In this document: piece by piece, positions 46,082-54,766 of the stretch
Layout: each line of letters begins with the position of its first letter
How positions within the stretch are numbered: the stretch's first letter is position 1
NCBI GenBank assembly: GCA_938743325.2
Contig: OW568881.1
Location: 434,001-498,000 of the forward strand
Reading direction: 5' to 3'
From: Pycnococcus provasolii
Lineage: Eukaryota; Chlorophyta; Pseudoscourfieldiophyceae; Pseudoscourfieldiales; Pycnococcaceae
Length of the DNA: 64,000 bases
The notes under the pieces: model-generated
The model's input: the letters and a program-made list of their open reading frames with translations, nothing else
Told to the model about the DNA's origin: nothing
Databases searched by the model: none
Program-made: the position numbers and the translations under genes

Positions 46082-46876
46082 ATGTCTTCGCACTCGTACA
46101 TGTCTCTGCACATGAAGCACTCTCGCGTCTCCGCCTCGCCGCGACAGACAAAGCACCAATGTCGCCCCGTGTCGTCAGCCTACGGGAACCTGGCTGCTGT
46201 GCAAGGCCACGCGGGTCCGGCCACGGCGTGCAAGGCCGTCTGCTGGGATAAACACGCCAAGGTTAGTAAGGTTAGTTCGAGGGGAGCAGCCGTGACCGCT
46301 CAGGCGGCGGCATGCGGACACAATAATAGCTTGCTAGAAACGCCGGCAAGGGCGTACCCGGGCTGGAAAAGCCGGGCTCTCGGTGGGTTGGCAGCAAGGA
46401 GTTCGGCCGCCGCTGAAGTCTCCACGATGCGAGGGTGGGCGGCAGCAGCCATGAACGCCAACGCCACTAATCGCAGGAGGTTGGTCGCCACCAGGGCGAC
46501 GAGCGGGGGAGGAGAACACCACGTGGAAAGCGAGGAGGACCACGCGTACGTCGTGATGTGGCCACGCGACTTCGCCGAAGGAGCGGCAGCGGTGGCTGCC
46601 ATGCGAAGTGGAAACCAAAGCGTTGTGCTTAACATCGGGCGCATTTGTGCGGACACGCCTGGAAGAAGCCGAGAGACGGAGCAGCAGAGACTCGTCGACT
46701 TTATTGCAGGAGCGACGCATGCACTCGGGGGTACTCAGGCATCACTCGCCGACGGTGTCTTCCTCTTCTGTCCGGCGGAGGCGCCGCTTAGTGCCGACTA
46801 CCACGCCATCGAAGGGTACGAAGGACAGGGATATGGACAGGGCAAGGCGCTGCTCAGCCTCGCGCGCCTTGGCTGA
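46082..46876 (+). CDS. SEPF: SepF-like plastid division protein (nuclear-encoded)
   Basis: I chose the ATG at 46082 (264 residues); an in-frame ATG at 45848 would add 78 residues. Residues 1-150 are Ser/Ala/Arg-rich with few acids, as expected of a plastid transit peptide plus linker. The C-terminal domain matches SepF: VVMWPRDFAEGAAAVAAMRS, SVVLNIGRI, then QQRLVDFIAGATHALGG, ASLADGVFLFCP. SepF (Cdv2 in cyanobacteria) tethers FtsZ to the division-site membrane and polymerises through this domain. A nuclear copy should act at the plastid FtsZ ring. The membrane-binding amphipathic helix at the mature N-terminus was not identified. Confidence 0.82.
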   Translation: MSSHSYMSLHMKHSRVSASPRQTKHQCRPVSSAYGNLAAVQGHAGPATACKAVCWDKHAKVSKVSSRGAAVTAQAAACGHNNSLLETPARAYPGWKSRALGGLAARSSAAAEVSTMRGWAAAAMNANATNRRRLVATRATSGGGEHHVESEEDHAYVVMWPRDFAEGAAAVAAMRSGNQSVVLNIGRICADTPGRSRETEQQRLVDFIAGATHALGGTQASLADGVFLFCPAEAPLSADYHAIEGYEGQGYGQGKALLSLARLG

Positions 46877-47085
46877 GCGTGACATGCAGTCCCGAGTGAC
46901 GAGTTCCGGTGTTCTGGCGGCTCGTCGCGACTACGGGAGGCCGTTTTGCAGCGCGTACTGACACTGAGGAGAGAAATGGATGAAAAGTGGTTGCCAAGGT
47001 TTGTCGTGGGTTGTGGGTTGTGAGTTGTAACCAGCGTTTTGACGTTTTTTTGTTTTTTGATGACGTTACGATAGCTTACAGTATT

Positions 47086-49074
47086 CTACGAGTTGGCTGT
47101 TGGTCCCCATCGCTTAAGGTCAGCCCTGTTCTTGTGAATCCTCACGATGTCCGCCGCTATCACCTGTGCGTATGTCGCGTATCGGACATTCTTGTTCTGT
47201 AGCAGAGTTTTTCCCGTGCCTGAGTAGCCTCCCGCACGAGCAATCGCCTCCTCTCGGCTTGGCGGGACGATGCTCGACGGCATGTCGTCCATATTCGGCC
47301 ATCGCAGCCCAATCGGCGGTGAGCGAGGGGCAAGTGAGGCTCCAGGATCATCAGTAGACGCGGCGCTAATGTCGATCACATCGGCGACAACTGGCGGCAT
47401 AAGCGCCGCGATGGAAGCAAAGTTGGGTGAGGGTGCACGTGGTTGCGTGCTCTCACCGTGTACACGACTGCGACCCATACCGTGCATAACCATTGCCCAT
47501 CTCCCGACAACGAGCGCCTCGGGGCGCACATGAGCCGAGGAATCCGCAGCCGTGACGGTTCTCACGCGACGCTTCTTCGTTTTGTGTGCATCACCCCCCT
47601 CGCCATCGTCGTGCTCCTCCTCGTCATGCTCGCCATGGTGATTCGTATTTGATGGCTGCTGATGCTCCAGTGGCAGTGTCTGAGCTTTTTGATGCGTTTT
47701 CTCGGTCGTTTGCACTTCATTCGTCGCCCTGCGTTTGCGCAGACCGCCCAACGCGAATTCCTTCTGCAGCTGGCGCGCCAGAGCCTCATCTTCCGCCTCG
47801 GCCTGGCGTCTTAGCCGCTCCTCCTCGTTCGTCTCGACATCTGATAACTGTGCAGCCTGAGCAGCCTGAGCAGCCTGAGCAGCTTTCGCTGGACTGTCCT
47901 GCTGCGCATTGTCGCCAACAGGTGGTGCCTCGCTCTTTTTTGGGCGCCCAACGGGCCTCTTCTTCGGCAGAATCTCAGCAAGATGTGGCGCCCAAGCTTC
48001 TGGTGGAGGGTGTGCAAGCAAGCCTTTGGGTAAACGCTTTATGTCGCTGAAACGGTCCACAATTTCGTCCGCTGTTCCGATGCGACTCAGAATCTTGGGC
48101 GCGCCACGCTTTTGTGCCTTGACGCTTGCGTGGAACTCGGCGAACGCCTCTGTGCGAACCATGACTGACGAATTCGGGTGGAATATCCACCCAAGGCTGA
48201 CGGTGCACTCCGACGGTTCGACGGCGTTGCGTTGATCCGCGAGTTTTACTCTGCTCAAGCCGCCTTGACTGCCCAGTGTGTACACGAGGACGCCCGAAGG
48301 CTCGCAAGGTTTTGCATCGGCAGCAGCATCAGCAGCGGCAGCGGCAGCATTCCGCGTGCAACGAGTGACGAAAACTTCTTCTTCGTGTTTTGATGTTGTT
48401 GCAGCAGCTTCACCGTGTGCCTGACCATCCTCACCTTCACCTTCACCGTCCTCCGAAGCTGAGGCAACAGGTGGTGTTTTCTCCAAGTCGTCGCCGTCGT
48501 TCGTCGTCGTCATGAGCGAGGGTGGTGGCATCGGTGGCGGTGGCGGCGTGAGTGCGAGCAGCTGCAGTTGCTCATCCGCTTGCGTTGAAGTCGTCGTATC
48601 CTTGACGCCAAGCATATTCAGAAACGCGGGCATCGCCTCCGCATCGAGCTTAAGATTCCACGAGTTGGTCGCGCTGTCGAACGTCACAAACTTCACGAAT
48701 CCGACGAGGCGCGGCCGCTCACTGGTATGTTCATGATTATTGTTGTTTGCAGCAAGGAGAGGCTCAGTAAGGTGGTCGCGTCCTCCTCCTCTCTGAGGTT
48801 CCTCTGCGTAAGGTTGCCCAGCCCCTTGCGCCGTGCGTACCGAAAACGAAAACGAGGAAGCAGCGTCTCCTCTGTCGAATATGGGTATGTTAGCTAACAC
48901 CGGCGTAGGCGGTGCAAGACGGGCAGCGGAAGCGGCGGCAAGGAGACGAGAGAAGAGAGGACTTGGAGAAATGTTATTGTTAACCACGCCAACCACACCA
49001 TCACCAGTGCCACCACCACCACCACCACCAGTGCCACCACCATCACCATCACGAGGCACGAGATTCATCGCCAT
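47086..49074 (-). CDS. Nuclear-type AT-hook protein, unknown family
   Basis: The first ATG is at 49074 (662 residues). The N-terminus has a 7-Gly run. A short globular-looking segment RLVGFVKFVTFDSATNSW lies near residue 120, and another, GVLVYTLGSQGGLSRVKLAD, near 275. KKRPVGRPKKSE near residue 380 is an AT-hook. It is followed by AAQ repeats, a helical acidic segment (EEERLRRQAEAEDEALARQL) and a basic KTKKRRVR, probably a nuclear localisation signal. The C-terminal 80 residues (SREEAIARAGGYSGTGKTLL onward) look conserved but are unrecognised; the GTGKT there is not in a P-loop context I trust. A DNA-binding chromatin role is likely. Confidence 0.6.
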   Translation of the reverse strand: MAMNLVPRDGDGGGTGGGGGGGTGDGVVGVVNNNISPSPLFSRLLAAASAARLAPPTPVLANIPIFDRGDAASSFSFSVRTAQGAGQPYAEEPQRGGGRDHLTEPLLAANNNNHEHTSERPRLVGFVKFVTFDSATNSWNLKLDAEAMPAFLNMLGVKDTTTSTQADEQLQLLALTPPPPPMPPPSLMTTTNDGDDLEKTPPVASASEDGEGEGEDGQAHGEAAATTSKHEEEVFVTRCTRNAAAAAADAAADAKPCEPSGVLVYTLGSQGGLSRVKLADQRNAVEPSECTVSLGWIFHPNSSVMVRTEAFAEFHASVKAQKRGAPKILSRIGTADEIVDRFSDIKRLPKGLLAHPPPEAWAPHLAEILPKKRPVGRPKKSEAPPVGDNAQQDSPAKAAQAAQAAQAAQLSDVETNEEERLRRQAEAEDEALARQLQKEFALGGLRKRRATNEVQTTEKTHQKAQTLPLEHQQPSNTNHHGEHDEEEHDDGEGGDAHKTKKRRVRTVTAADSSAHVRPEALVVGRWAMVMHGMGRSRVHGESTQPRAPSPNFASIAALMPPVVADVIDISAASTDDPGASLAPRSPPIGLRWPNMDDMPSSIVPPSREEAIARAGGYSGTGKTLLQNKNVRYATYAQVIAADIVRIHKNRADLKRWGPTANS

Positions 49075-49456
49075 TGACACAAACACAGAGTGTGTTGGGT
49101 TAAGGGGAATAGGGACAGGCCGTTTTGATGGGGGAGCTTTGTTCTTCTCATCGATGACGTGATGATTGATGAACTGTGTTTACTTTTACTTTTTAGACTC
49201 CCGTTAATATGTAGAAATCCCATCCCCGAATAATTCCCTCTCGCGTACACTCCGTTTCACAGGTGTGCTCCCCTGCGATTACATCACAACAGAATGTATT
49301 ATACAACAACAATAGTGCCAACGCATATACTAAGGTTACTTAAGACTACATAAAGGTAGAAGTAAGAGGCAACGCACGCAAAGCACGCATGCAAAGCACG
49401 CATGCAAAGCACGCATGCAAAGCACGGTAAATTAGAACAAGGTTACCCGGGTAGGG
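49075..49456. other. Spacer with 13-bp tandem repeat
   Basis: This lies between the two nuclear-type genes, both on the minus strand. It holds about four copies of the 13-mer GCAAAGCACGCAT (49377-49426), an AAGGTTACTTAAG/AAAGGTAG cluster near 49332-49360 and TTACCCGGGTAG at 49442-49453. No gene was seen. Confidence 0.5.
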
Positions 49457-51709
49457 TTATTGAAAAGTGCGAAACTTTGTCCTTGACTTGTTGCCGACGT
49501 GGATCCTCGCAGGCCTATTGAACACTGGCGGAGGAGGAGGAGGAGGAGGAACACCAGGAGCACCAGCGGCGGCGGCAGAAGCAGCACCATTAGGAGGAGG
49601 AGGAGGAGAGAAGTTCGACAGGCTCATAGGCGTCGACGTCTGTGGCGTGATGAAGTCACTGAGTCGCATCCTCTTGCTATTAGGCTGAGCCTGCGGCTGC
49701 GCACTCGTCATCCTCTGCGCTAAGGGGGGAGAGGCCAAGGTGATGGTGTCACCACCACCTTGGGCAGCCGCACCGAGTAGAAGCCCGAGGTTTTGTTGAA
49801 GGTTTCCTGGGTCGATAAGTCCCAGAGCCTGTTGATTCGAGGGTACCAACAGACTCAAAAGCTGTTGCATGGCTGTAGCTGTAGCCGCCTCTTTCGCTCG
49901 CGCAATCATCATACCCTGAAGCACGTGCTCAAGATGTCGCACCGACGTGGTCTGACCAGAACGCACAATCTCTCGAAGCACACTCACTAGGTCTGCACTT
50001 GCCTGAGCCTGCATTAAAGCTTGAGCCTGTTGCTGCTGGTGCTGCACAGCTGCGTCATTCGCTGCCTTCGCACTTGAGAGGATAGACACGAGCTGTGCAA
50101 GCTGTTGTGCGTCCTCGTCATCTTCAACGTGCTCATCCTTTTCGTCGTTGTCCGCGTCGTTCTGCAACGCCCACAGACCCGCCGCGGCAGCGTTGCGCTT
50201 ATACGCGCCAGTCACCTTGCTGTCCGCGTATCCGAGGAAGTCGGGGTACGATATCCAGCCGGATGACGCGTACGTCACATCAGGATGGCTCGGTATGTCG
50301 TGCGGTCGCTTGCCTGACTTACTCCACTCCCTCCACTTCTCATTGCTCTTCAGACCGAGCGTGCGCACGTAAGCACGCGCATCTTCGAAGCTGCGAAATT
50401 TCGACGACTGTTTTGTTTTCCGAGCCTGCTGGCTGTCCGTGTATCCGAGGAAGTCGGGGTACGATATCCAGCCGGATGACGCGTACGTCACATCAGGATG
50501 GCTCGGTATGTCGTGCGGTCGCTTGCCTGACTTACTCCACTCCCTCCACTTCTCATTGCTCTTCAGACCGAGCGTGCGCACGTAAGCGCGCGCATCTTCG
50601 AAGCTGCGAAATTTCGACGACTGTTTTGTTTTCCGAGCCGGCGCGGCCGGTGGCGCAGGGAGCGTGGGCGGTTGTGGCATCGTGGCGGCGGCCTGTGCAA
50701 GCGCCTGTAGTATGTGCGGTGGCATCATCAGCAGAGCGGCCGCGAACTGTGGCGGTAAATGTGCAGCCATGTTGGTTTGGAGCATGGCTGCGAGGTTCGC
50801 CTGGTGAACCATGCTTCCCATGGTACCGTTTCCCATATTACCCGTGTTGACGTTGACGTTGAGCGCGGGAGGTGCTGTTGTTGAAACGACGGGCAAGGCC
50901 AAAGAGGCAGCGTTGACTGTGTTGTTGGCTGCTGTGAAATTGCTTGGAAGCTGTAGGCTATTTATTTGTGTTGCCAAGGGATCTCGTATGGTTGCGGCTG
51001 GCGACTCTGTGACCGCGACCGGCGTGTAACGCTCGTCGTCGTCGTCGTCTTGCATGAGGTCGAGGACGTCTGCAGTTGAGTTGACAGCGCCAGCGGAGTG
51101 AGCAGGAGTGGCAGGAGCAAGAGTCACGACGACATCGTCGTGACGCGAAGGCGGGCACGTCAAACGGCCGACGCTCTGGCCTGAAGAATGAAAGGCAGAG
51201 TGAGGAGCATGAGCCTTCCCATTCTTTCGCTCCTGAGGAGGGGGAGGTGCGTGTGGAGGTGCGTGTGGAGGTGGCGGAGGTATCCCGGCTTTCATAGCCA
51301 CCTGCGCGACATGCCTGACAATTTGCGCCTCGGCGTACGGGTTTGCTGACCCACTGGCGCTTGCACGTTTGCGCTTGGTCAACCCACCTTTGCGCCCTTG
51401 GCGAAGTCGGGTAGCGTGGCAGAGGAGCGGCCCACCTCCGCACCCGCAGCACTTCGAGCAACGCGGGCAGTACCCCACCATTTCTGGCGGGATGCCGATG
51501 GACTTCAAGTGCTTACCACAGTCGTTGGCGTGCCACTTTACGCCGCACCCTGGCATGCGGCACTTCCTGCCTGTGTCAACTCGTGTGAGAGGCGCAGCGC
51601 ACTTATGGCAAACCCCCTCCCTGCACGGCTCCCACAGCAGCTCCCCAGCGGTTGACACCGCCGGCGACCTCGCCGCGTTCATCACAGTCCCGATCGATAG
51701 TTCCTTCAT
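49457..51709 (-). CDS. Zinc-finger protein with two integrase-type repeats
   Basis: From the ATG at 51709 the product is 750 residues. Residues about 34-105 hold a Cys-rich zinc finger (CHKCAAPLTRVDTGRKC, CGVKWHANDC, YCPRCSKCCGCGGGPLLC) like the 4CXXC/PHD-type fingers of chromatin proteins. The middle is Ala/Pro/Met-rich. Two copies of a 55-residue unit follow (FRSFEDARAYVRTLGL, KWREWSKSGKRP, PSHPDVTYASSGW, YPDFLGY), matching the so-called phage-integrase repeat unit known from algae and their large viruses. The C-terminal part is Gln/Ala/Leu-rich with polyproline. The two units are 98-99 percent identical in DNA. Probably a nuclear regulator; the function of the repeat is unknown. Confidence 0.72.
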   Translation of the reverse strand: MKELSIGTVMNAARSPAVSTAGELLWEPCREGVCHKCAAPLTRVDTGRKCRMPGCGVKWHANDCGKHLKSIGIPPEMVGYCPRCSKCCGCGGGPLLCHATRLRQGRKGGLTKRKRASASGSANPYAEAQIVRHVAQVAMKAGIPPPPPHAPPHAPPPPQERKNGKAHAPHSAFHSSGQSVGRLTCPPSRHDDVVVTLAPATPAHSAGAVNSTADVLDLMQDDDDDERYTPVAVTESPAATIRDPLATQINSLQLPSNFTAANNTVNAASLALPVVSTTAPPALNVNVNTGNMGNGTMGSMVHQANLAAMLQTNMAAHLPPQFAAALLMMPPHILQALAQAAATMPQPPTLPAPPAAPARKTKQSSKFRSFEDARAYVRTLGLKSNEKWREWSKSGKRPHDIPSHPDVTYASSGWISYPDFLGYTDSQQARKTKQSSKFRSFEDARAYVRTLGLKSNEKWREWSKSGKRPHDIPSHPDVTYASSGWISYPDFLGYADSKVTGAYKRNAAAAGLWALQNDADNDEKDEHVEDDEDAQQLAQLVSILSSAKAANDAAVQHQQQQAQALMQAQASADLVSVLREIVRSGQTTSVRHLEHVLQGMMIARAKEAATATAMQQLLSLLVPSNQQALGLIDPGNLQQNLGLLLGAAAQGGGDTITLASPPLAQRMTSAQPQAQPNSKRMRLSDFITPQTSTPMSLSNFSPPPPPNGAASAAAAGAPGVPPPPPPPPVFNRPARIHVGNKSRTKFRTFQ
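50221..50639. repeat. Near-identical 206-bp tandem duplication inside a gene
   Basis: Copies at 50221-50426 and 50434-50639 are offset by 213 bp (71 codons, in frame) and differ at only two positions that I can find (C/T near 50227 and A/G near 50374). The duplication adds one whole repeat domain without breaking the frame. Confidence 0.92.
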
Positions 51710-52851
51710 CACAGTCGAAGGCGATGATTGATAGTACTAGGGTACCACAGACAAGACAAGGATGAGGAAGAAAACGCGACAAAGTTACTGATAAGGACAC
51801 TCAGTCAGTGTCAGTCAGGGAACCACACCCCCTGGTGGTGTGCCCGTGACCCTACCTTTACCTGACGGCTGACGTAGACGCGGTTCCAGTATGTACCCGT
51901 GGAGGTGTCCGCGTGAAAGCGTGAGGCCACAGAACCTGGTGTCGTGCACCTCTCTTCCTCTCTTTCTTGGTTGAGCGAGAGTTCTCGTTCGGCGGTGGGG
52001 AACGGTAAGAATACGGTGGGCAGTACCCCTAGGTGGGGTACCCTGCGGGTAGGTTCCTCGTGGGGCTGTGGGGTGACACTCTGTGAGGAGTGAGAAAGCA
52101 ATACCGTGGTACTTCTTTTTTAAGGTAGACTACCCTGCTGAGCTTCGGTCTTATTAGAACAAGGTTAGGAGGGGAAGTCAAGTTGGGGAGAGAGCTCTGG
52201 GTGAGTCCGCGATCCGATCCGCGATCCGATCCGCGATCCGATCCGCGATCCCTACAGTGACCTCTGCCGCTCTGCGCGTAACTCCGAGTCTCCGACGCGC
52301 GAGTGCTTGATGTCGACGTACTGTAAGGTGCGGCGACAAAAGCACAGGATGCCACGCCCATGGAGGCCGCGGCTCCTAGGAGAAGGGTCAAGGGAGTGGG
52401 ACCCGCCCGTGGGATCCCGCCCGAAGGATGGAAGGGATGAACACTCTCCAATCCTGCTAACGCCTGATTAGGGTTAGGGTTAGGTGTTAGGGTTAGGGTT
52501 AGGGTTAGGGGTAGGGTTAGCAGGGCGGGGAGCCGGGGGAGTTTCCCTGCCCCCAAAAGGACCCCACTGGCAGACACTGGCTGACTGGAGGGGACGGCCC
52601 GGGCTGCCGGGTAGGGTTTACATGGGGGCCGGCCTGGGGGGGAAATTCTATACGGATGTTTTCAACGGGGGGGGGGGGGGGGGGAGGCCTCGCTGAAAGC
52701 CGTTTGCCTCCCTCCCTCTCTTGACGCGTTTTCGTCTCCCTCCCCCCCTCCCCCCGGGTACCCGTGCGCTTTTTCTTCATCTTTCGCGTCATTACGGTGG
52801 GTTTGTCCGCGTCGGATTCGGTGGGTTTGACACGGGTCCAGGTGGGCTCAT
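51710..52851. other. Repeat-rich intergenic region
   Basis: No gene was seen. It contains CCTACCTTTA at 51851-51860, a TAAGGTAGACTACC motif near 52121, a 12-bp tandem repeat (CCGCGATCCGAT, about 3.5 copies, 52207-52251), a TTAGGG array (52467-52520) and a pure G tract near 52668-52684. Confidence 0.55.
52467..52520. repeat. Interstitial TTAGGG telomere-like array
   Basis: About eight units of TTAGGG with two variants (TTAGGTG and TTAGGGG). Genes continue on both sides, so it is interstitial. The six-base unit differs from the TTTAGGG of most plants. Confidence 0.8.
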
Positions 52852-53694
52852 ATGGCGGCTCATCATCTTTCGTCCGTCTGGTTTAATCGGTCGTCCTTTC
52901 GTCGGTCTGGTTTGGTGGGAAGGCAGCTTGATTACAATGGGCGTCATCATAGGAGGCATACTCATGTTCATGCGGTCATTAGGTCTTCGTCTCGACCTTA
53001 TTGTACAGCGTCGTCTTCCTCTTCGACTTCACAGCCGCTCCGACTCATCATGCTGCGACACGCCGCCAAAACCAACTCCAGCAAGTACTCCGACTACAAC
53101 GCGCCGCTCTCGCGAGCCGGCGAACAGGAGGCGCTCGCGCTCGGAGGCGTGCTTGCGGACATGGGAAACGAGTGGACGCCGCAGCTCGTTCTCTGCTCAA
53201 ACAGCACCAGAGCCAAGCAAACTTTACAGCTCCTCACCAAAAACATGCCTTGCCTCAGCAACGCACAAACGGAGTTTCTTGGCACGTTCTACAGCGTCAG
53301 CCAAACTGACGGGCAGACAGCCGCTCACGTTGCAACGTCCGTCGCGCAGCGCGCTCTCACGCGAACGCGCACCGTGCTGTGCATAGGACATAACAAGGGA
53401 TGGGAGGAGGCGGCGAGCAGCTTTTCGAGTGCAAAAGTTAAGCTCGGCTCCGCAACGGCGGCACTACTCGAGGCGTCGGCGAAAGACTGGAACGCAATTG
53501 TCGGCGACGACGAAGCTGCGCTGGCCGCAGGCACGTGCGAGTTTGGTGACCCAGACTGCTGGGCCGGGCACGGTGCCTTTCAGCTCGTTCGCGTCGTGTC
53601 CGCCACGGACGCGCTCGACGCGACGCTTAACGCCGACAACAACGATGGGGAGGGTGAGGCCCCTTTTTTCGGCGGCGCGCAAGGCGCCGCGTGA
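52852..53694 (+). CDS. SixA-like histidine phosphatase, probably organelle-targeted
   Basis: A 280-residue product. Residues 1-60 are Ser/Arg/His-rich with almost no acids, resembling a mitochondrial or plastid presequence. The domain starts with LRLIMLRHAAKT (catalytic RH motif), then LSRAGEQEALALGGVLADMG, LVLCSNSTRAKQTLQLL and VLCIGHNKGWEEAASSF (second catalytic His). These match SixA-type members of the histidine phosphatase superfamily, which remove phosphate from phosphohistidine or small phosphoesters. The substrate cannot be read from sequence. It is convergent with the CCB-like gene, and the conserved 3' element lies in the 97-bp spacer. Confidence 0.83.
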   Translation: MAAHHLSSVWFNRSSFRRSGLVGRQLDYNGRHHRRHTHVHAVIRSSSRPYCTASSSSSTSQPLRLIMLRHAAKTNSSKYSDYNAPLSRAGEQEALALGGVLADMGNEWTPQLVLCSNSTRAKQTLQLLTKNMPCLSNAQTEFLGTFYSVSQTDGQTAAHVATSVAQRALTRTRTVLCIGHNKGWEEAASSFSSAKVKLGSATAALLEASAKDWNAIVGDDEAALAAGTCEFGDPDCWAGHGAFQLVRVVSATDALDATLNADNNDGEGEAPFFGGAQGAA

Positions 53695-53732
53695 TGCGAC
53701 ACTGATGCCGACCCATTTTCACATCCTGTGAA

Positions 53733-53783
53733 TTGCTCATTCAGTAATTGAATGTACTTTACTTAATTAATCCAACGGTCGTC
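53733..53783 (+). promoter_or_regulatory. Conserved 3'-flank element, copy 3 (SixA-like gene)
   Basis: Block A (GCTCATTCAGTAAT) begins at 53735, 41 bases after the stop, and block B (TCCAACGGTCGTC) at 53771. The offset is 36 bases versus 32 in the 70-bp copies, so it is the same two-block layout with a slightly longer, AT-rich linker. It ends 9 bases before the stop of the convergent CCB-like gene. Confidence 0.68.
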
Positions 53784-53791
53784 TCATACCG

Positions 53792-54766
53792 TCACTCCTG
53801 CTCTTGCTCAGGCTTGCGTACGAGCGTTGCCAGCCAAGCACGCTGCTTCCGATTCAGCGCACGCGCATCGCCAGACCAAGCAACGAGAGCACGTTTGCCG
53901 TGAGTAGTACCGAGCACGCTTCTCGCGTTGCGTGGCACGACTTCGAGCCACGTTAAAGACGCACGCGCGGCATCGACGGCATCACGGTCGACGAGCCAGA
54001 CATCATCCCCGTCACTCGACGGCGAGGACGCGGGTACGCGCTCACTTTCCTCGCGAAGCTGCCTTGCACGTTCAGCATCCACCGCTCCGCGCACGCACCG
54101 CAGTGCACCTTCCTCGATGACGGCGACGCCGTCCACGCCCGTATTCCGCAGCGCCGCGAAAGTTAACCACGCCATATCCTTGGCGCCCGCAGTTGGCGTC
54201 TCCGACGCGTCCTTCTCGGGTAGGTAGAAGGTAGACTCAGTCCCTTCTATAGTCGTTCGTCGCTTTTCAACAGCATTGGCGCCCACTGCTCCCGCGAGCG
54301 CGCCTGCGTCTCTGAGCATGGTTCCCAGCGGCTTGACGGAAGCCAATGTGAAAGCCAGTGCGATCCCGACGGTTTCCGTGAACGCAAGTCCATCACCGTT
54401 GCTCTCCGCGGCGGCATGGTTTGCCGCTAGCATCAAAGCGCACGTCGCTGCGAGTGCGGTGGGCAGGTCGTCGTCGTCGATGAACGGCAGGCCGACGGTG
54501 AACTGGAACATCGCGACGTCGACATCTGATTCGTCGTTCTCACGTGCTTTTGTGTGAGCACGTCTTCTTCGCGGTGCTGCTCCCTTGTGCTGTCTGCTTC
54601 GTAAGGGGCGTGGCGGTGCGAGAGCTGGAGGTAAACGTCGAAAGCGAGCGGAGGCAAGTGGGGAAAGGCGGCACTGTGCGGCACTGGCCATCGCGCGTGG
54701 AGAACTGGAGATGACGCACGTGTGGTGGAGAGCAGGTTCGGTTAGGTAGGGGGAGGCCCTATCCAT
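53792..54766 (-). CDS. Plastid protein, possibly CCB2/CCB4-like cytochrome b6f assembly factor
   Basis: 324 residues from the ATG at 54766; the ATG at 54691 starts a typical Ala/Ser/Arg/Pro-rich transit peptide (SAAQCRLSPLASARFRRLPP) and is an alternative start. FTVGLPFIDDDDLP is followed by two hydrophobic segments (TALAATCALMLAAN and TVGIALAFTLASV). The downstream globular part contains LTFAALRNTGVDGVAVIEEG and a Leu/Glu-rich C-terminus. This layout of two thylakoid helices followed by a LRNTxxxxVxV segment resembles CCB2/CCB4, which attach haem c(i) to cytochrome b6. The match is by eye and moderate; plastid targeting is more secure than the family. Confidence 0.5.
   Translation of the reverse strand: MDRASPYLTEPALHHTCVISSSPRAMASAAQCRLSPLASARFRRLPPALAPPRPLRSRQHKGAAPRRRRAHTKARENDESDVDVAMFQFTVGLPFIDDDDLPTALAATCALMLAANHAAAESNGDGLAFTETVGIALAFTLASVKPLGTMLRDAGALAGAVGANAVEKRRTTIEGTESTFYLPEKDASETPTAGAKDMAWLTFAALRNTGVDGVAVIEEGALRCVRGAVDAERARQLREESERVPASSPSSDGDDVWLVDRDAVDAARASLTWLEVVPRNARSVLGTTHGKRALVAWSGDARALNRKQRAWLATLVRKPEQEQE

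Noticed and set aside
47086-47300. P-loop ATPase motif (GTGKT) in the AT-hook protein
   Set aside because: No Walker A context, no Walker B and no surrounding nucleotide-binding fold visible.
50221-50639. Viral or phage insertion suggested by the integrase-type repeats
   Set aside because: The repeats lie inside a host-like zinc-finger gene. There is no recombinase catalytic domain, capsid gene or terminal repeat nearby.
52467-52520. Chromosome end at the TTAGGG array
   Set aside because: Intact genes continue on both sides, so the array is interstitial.
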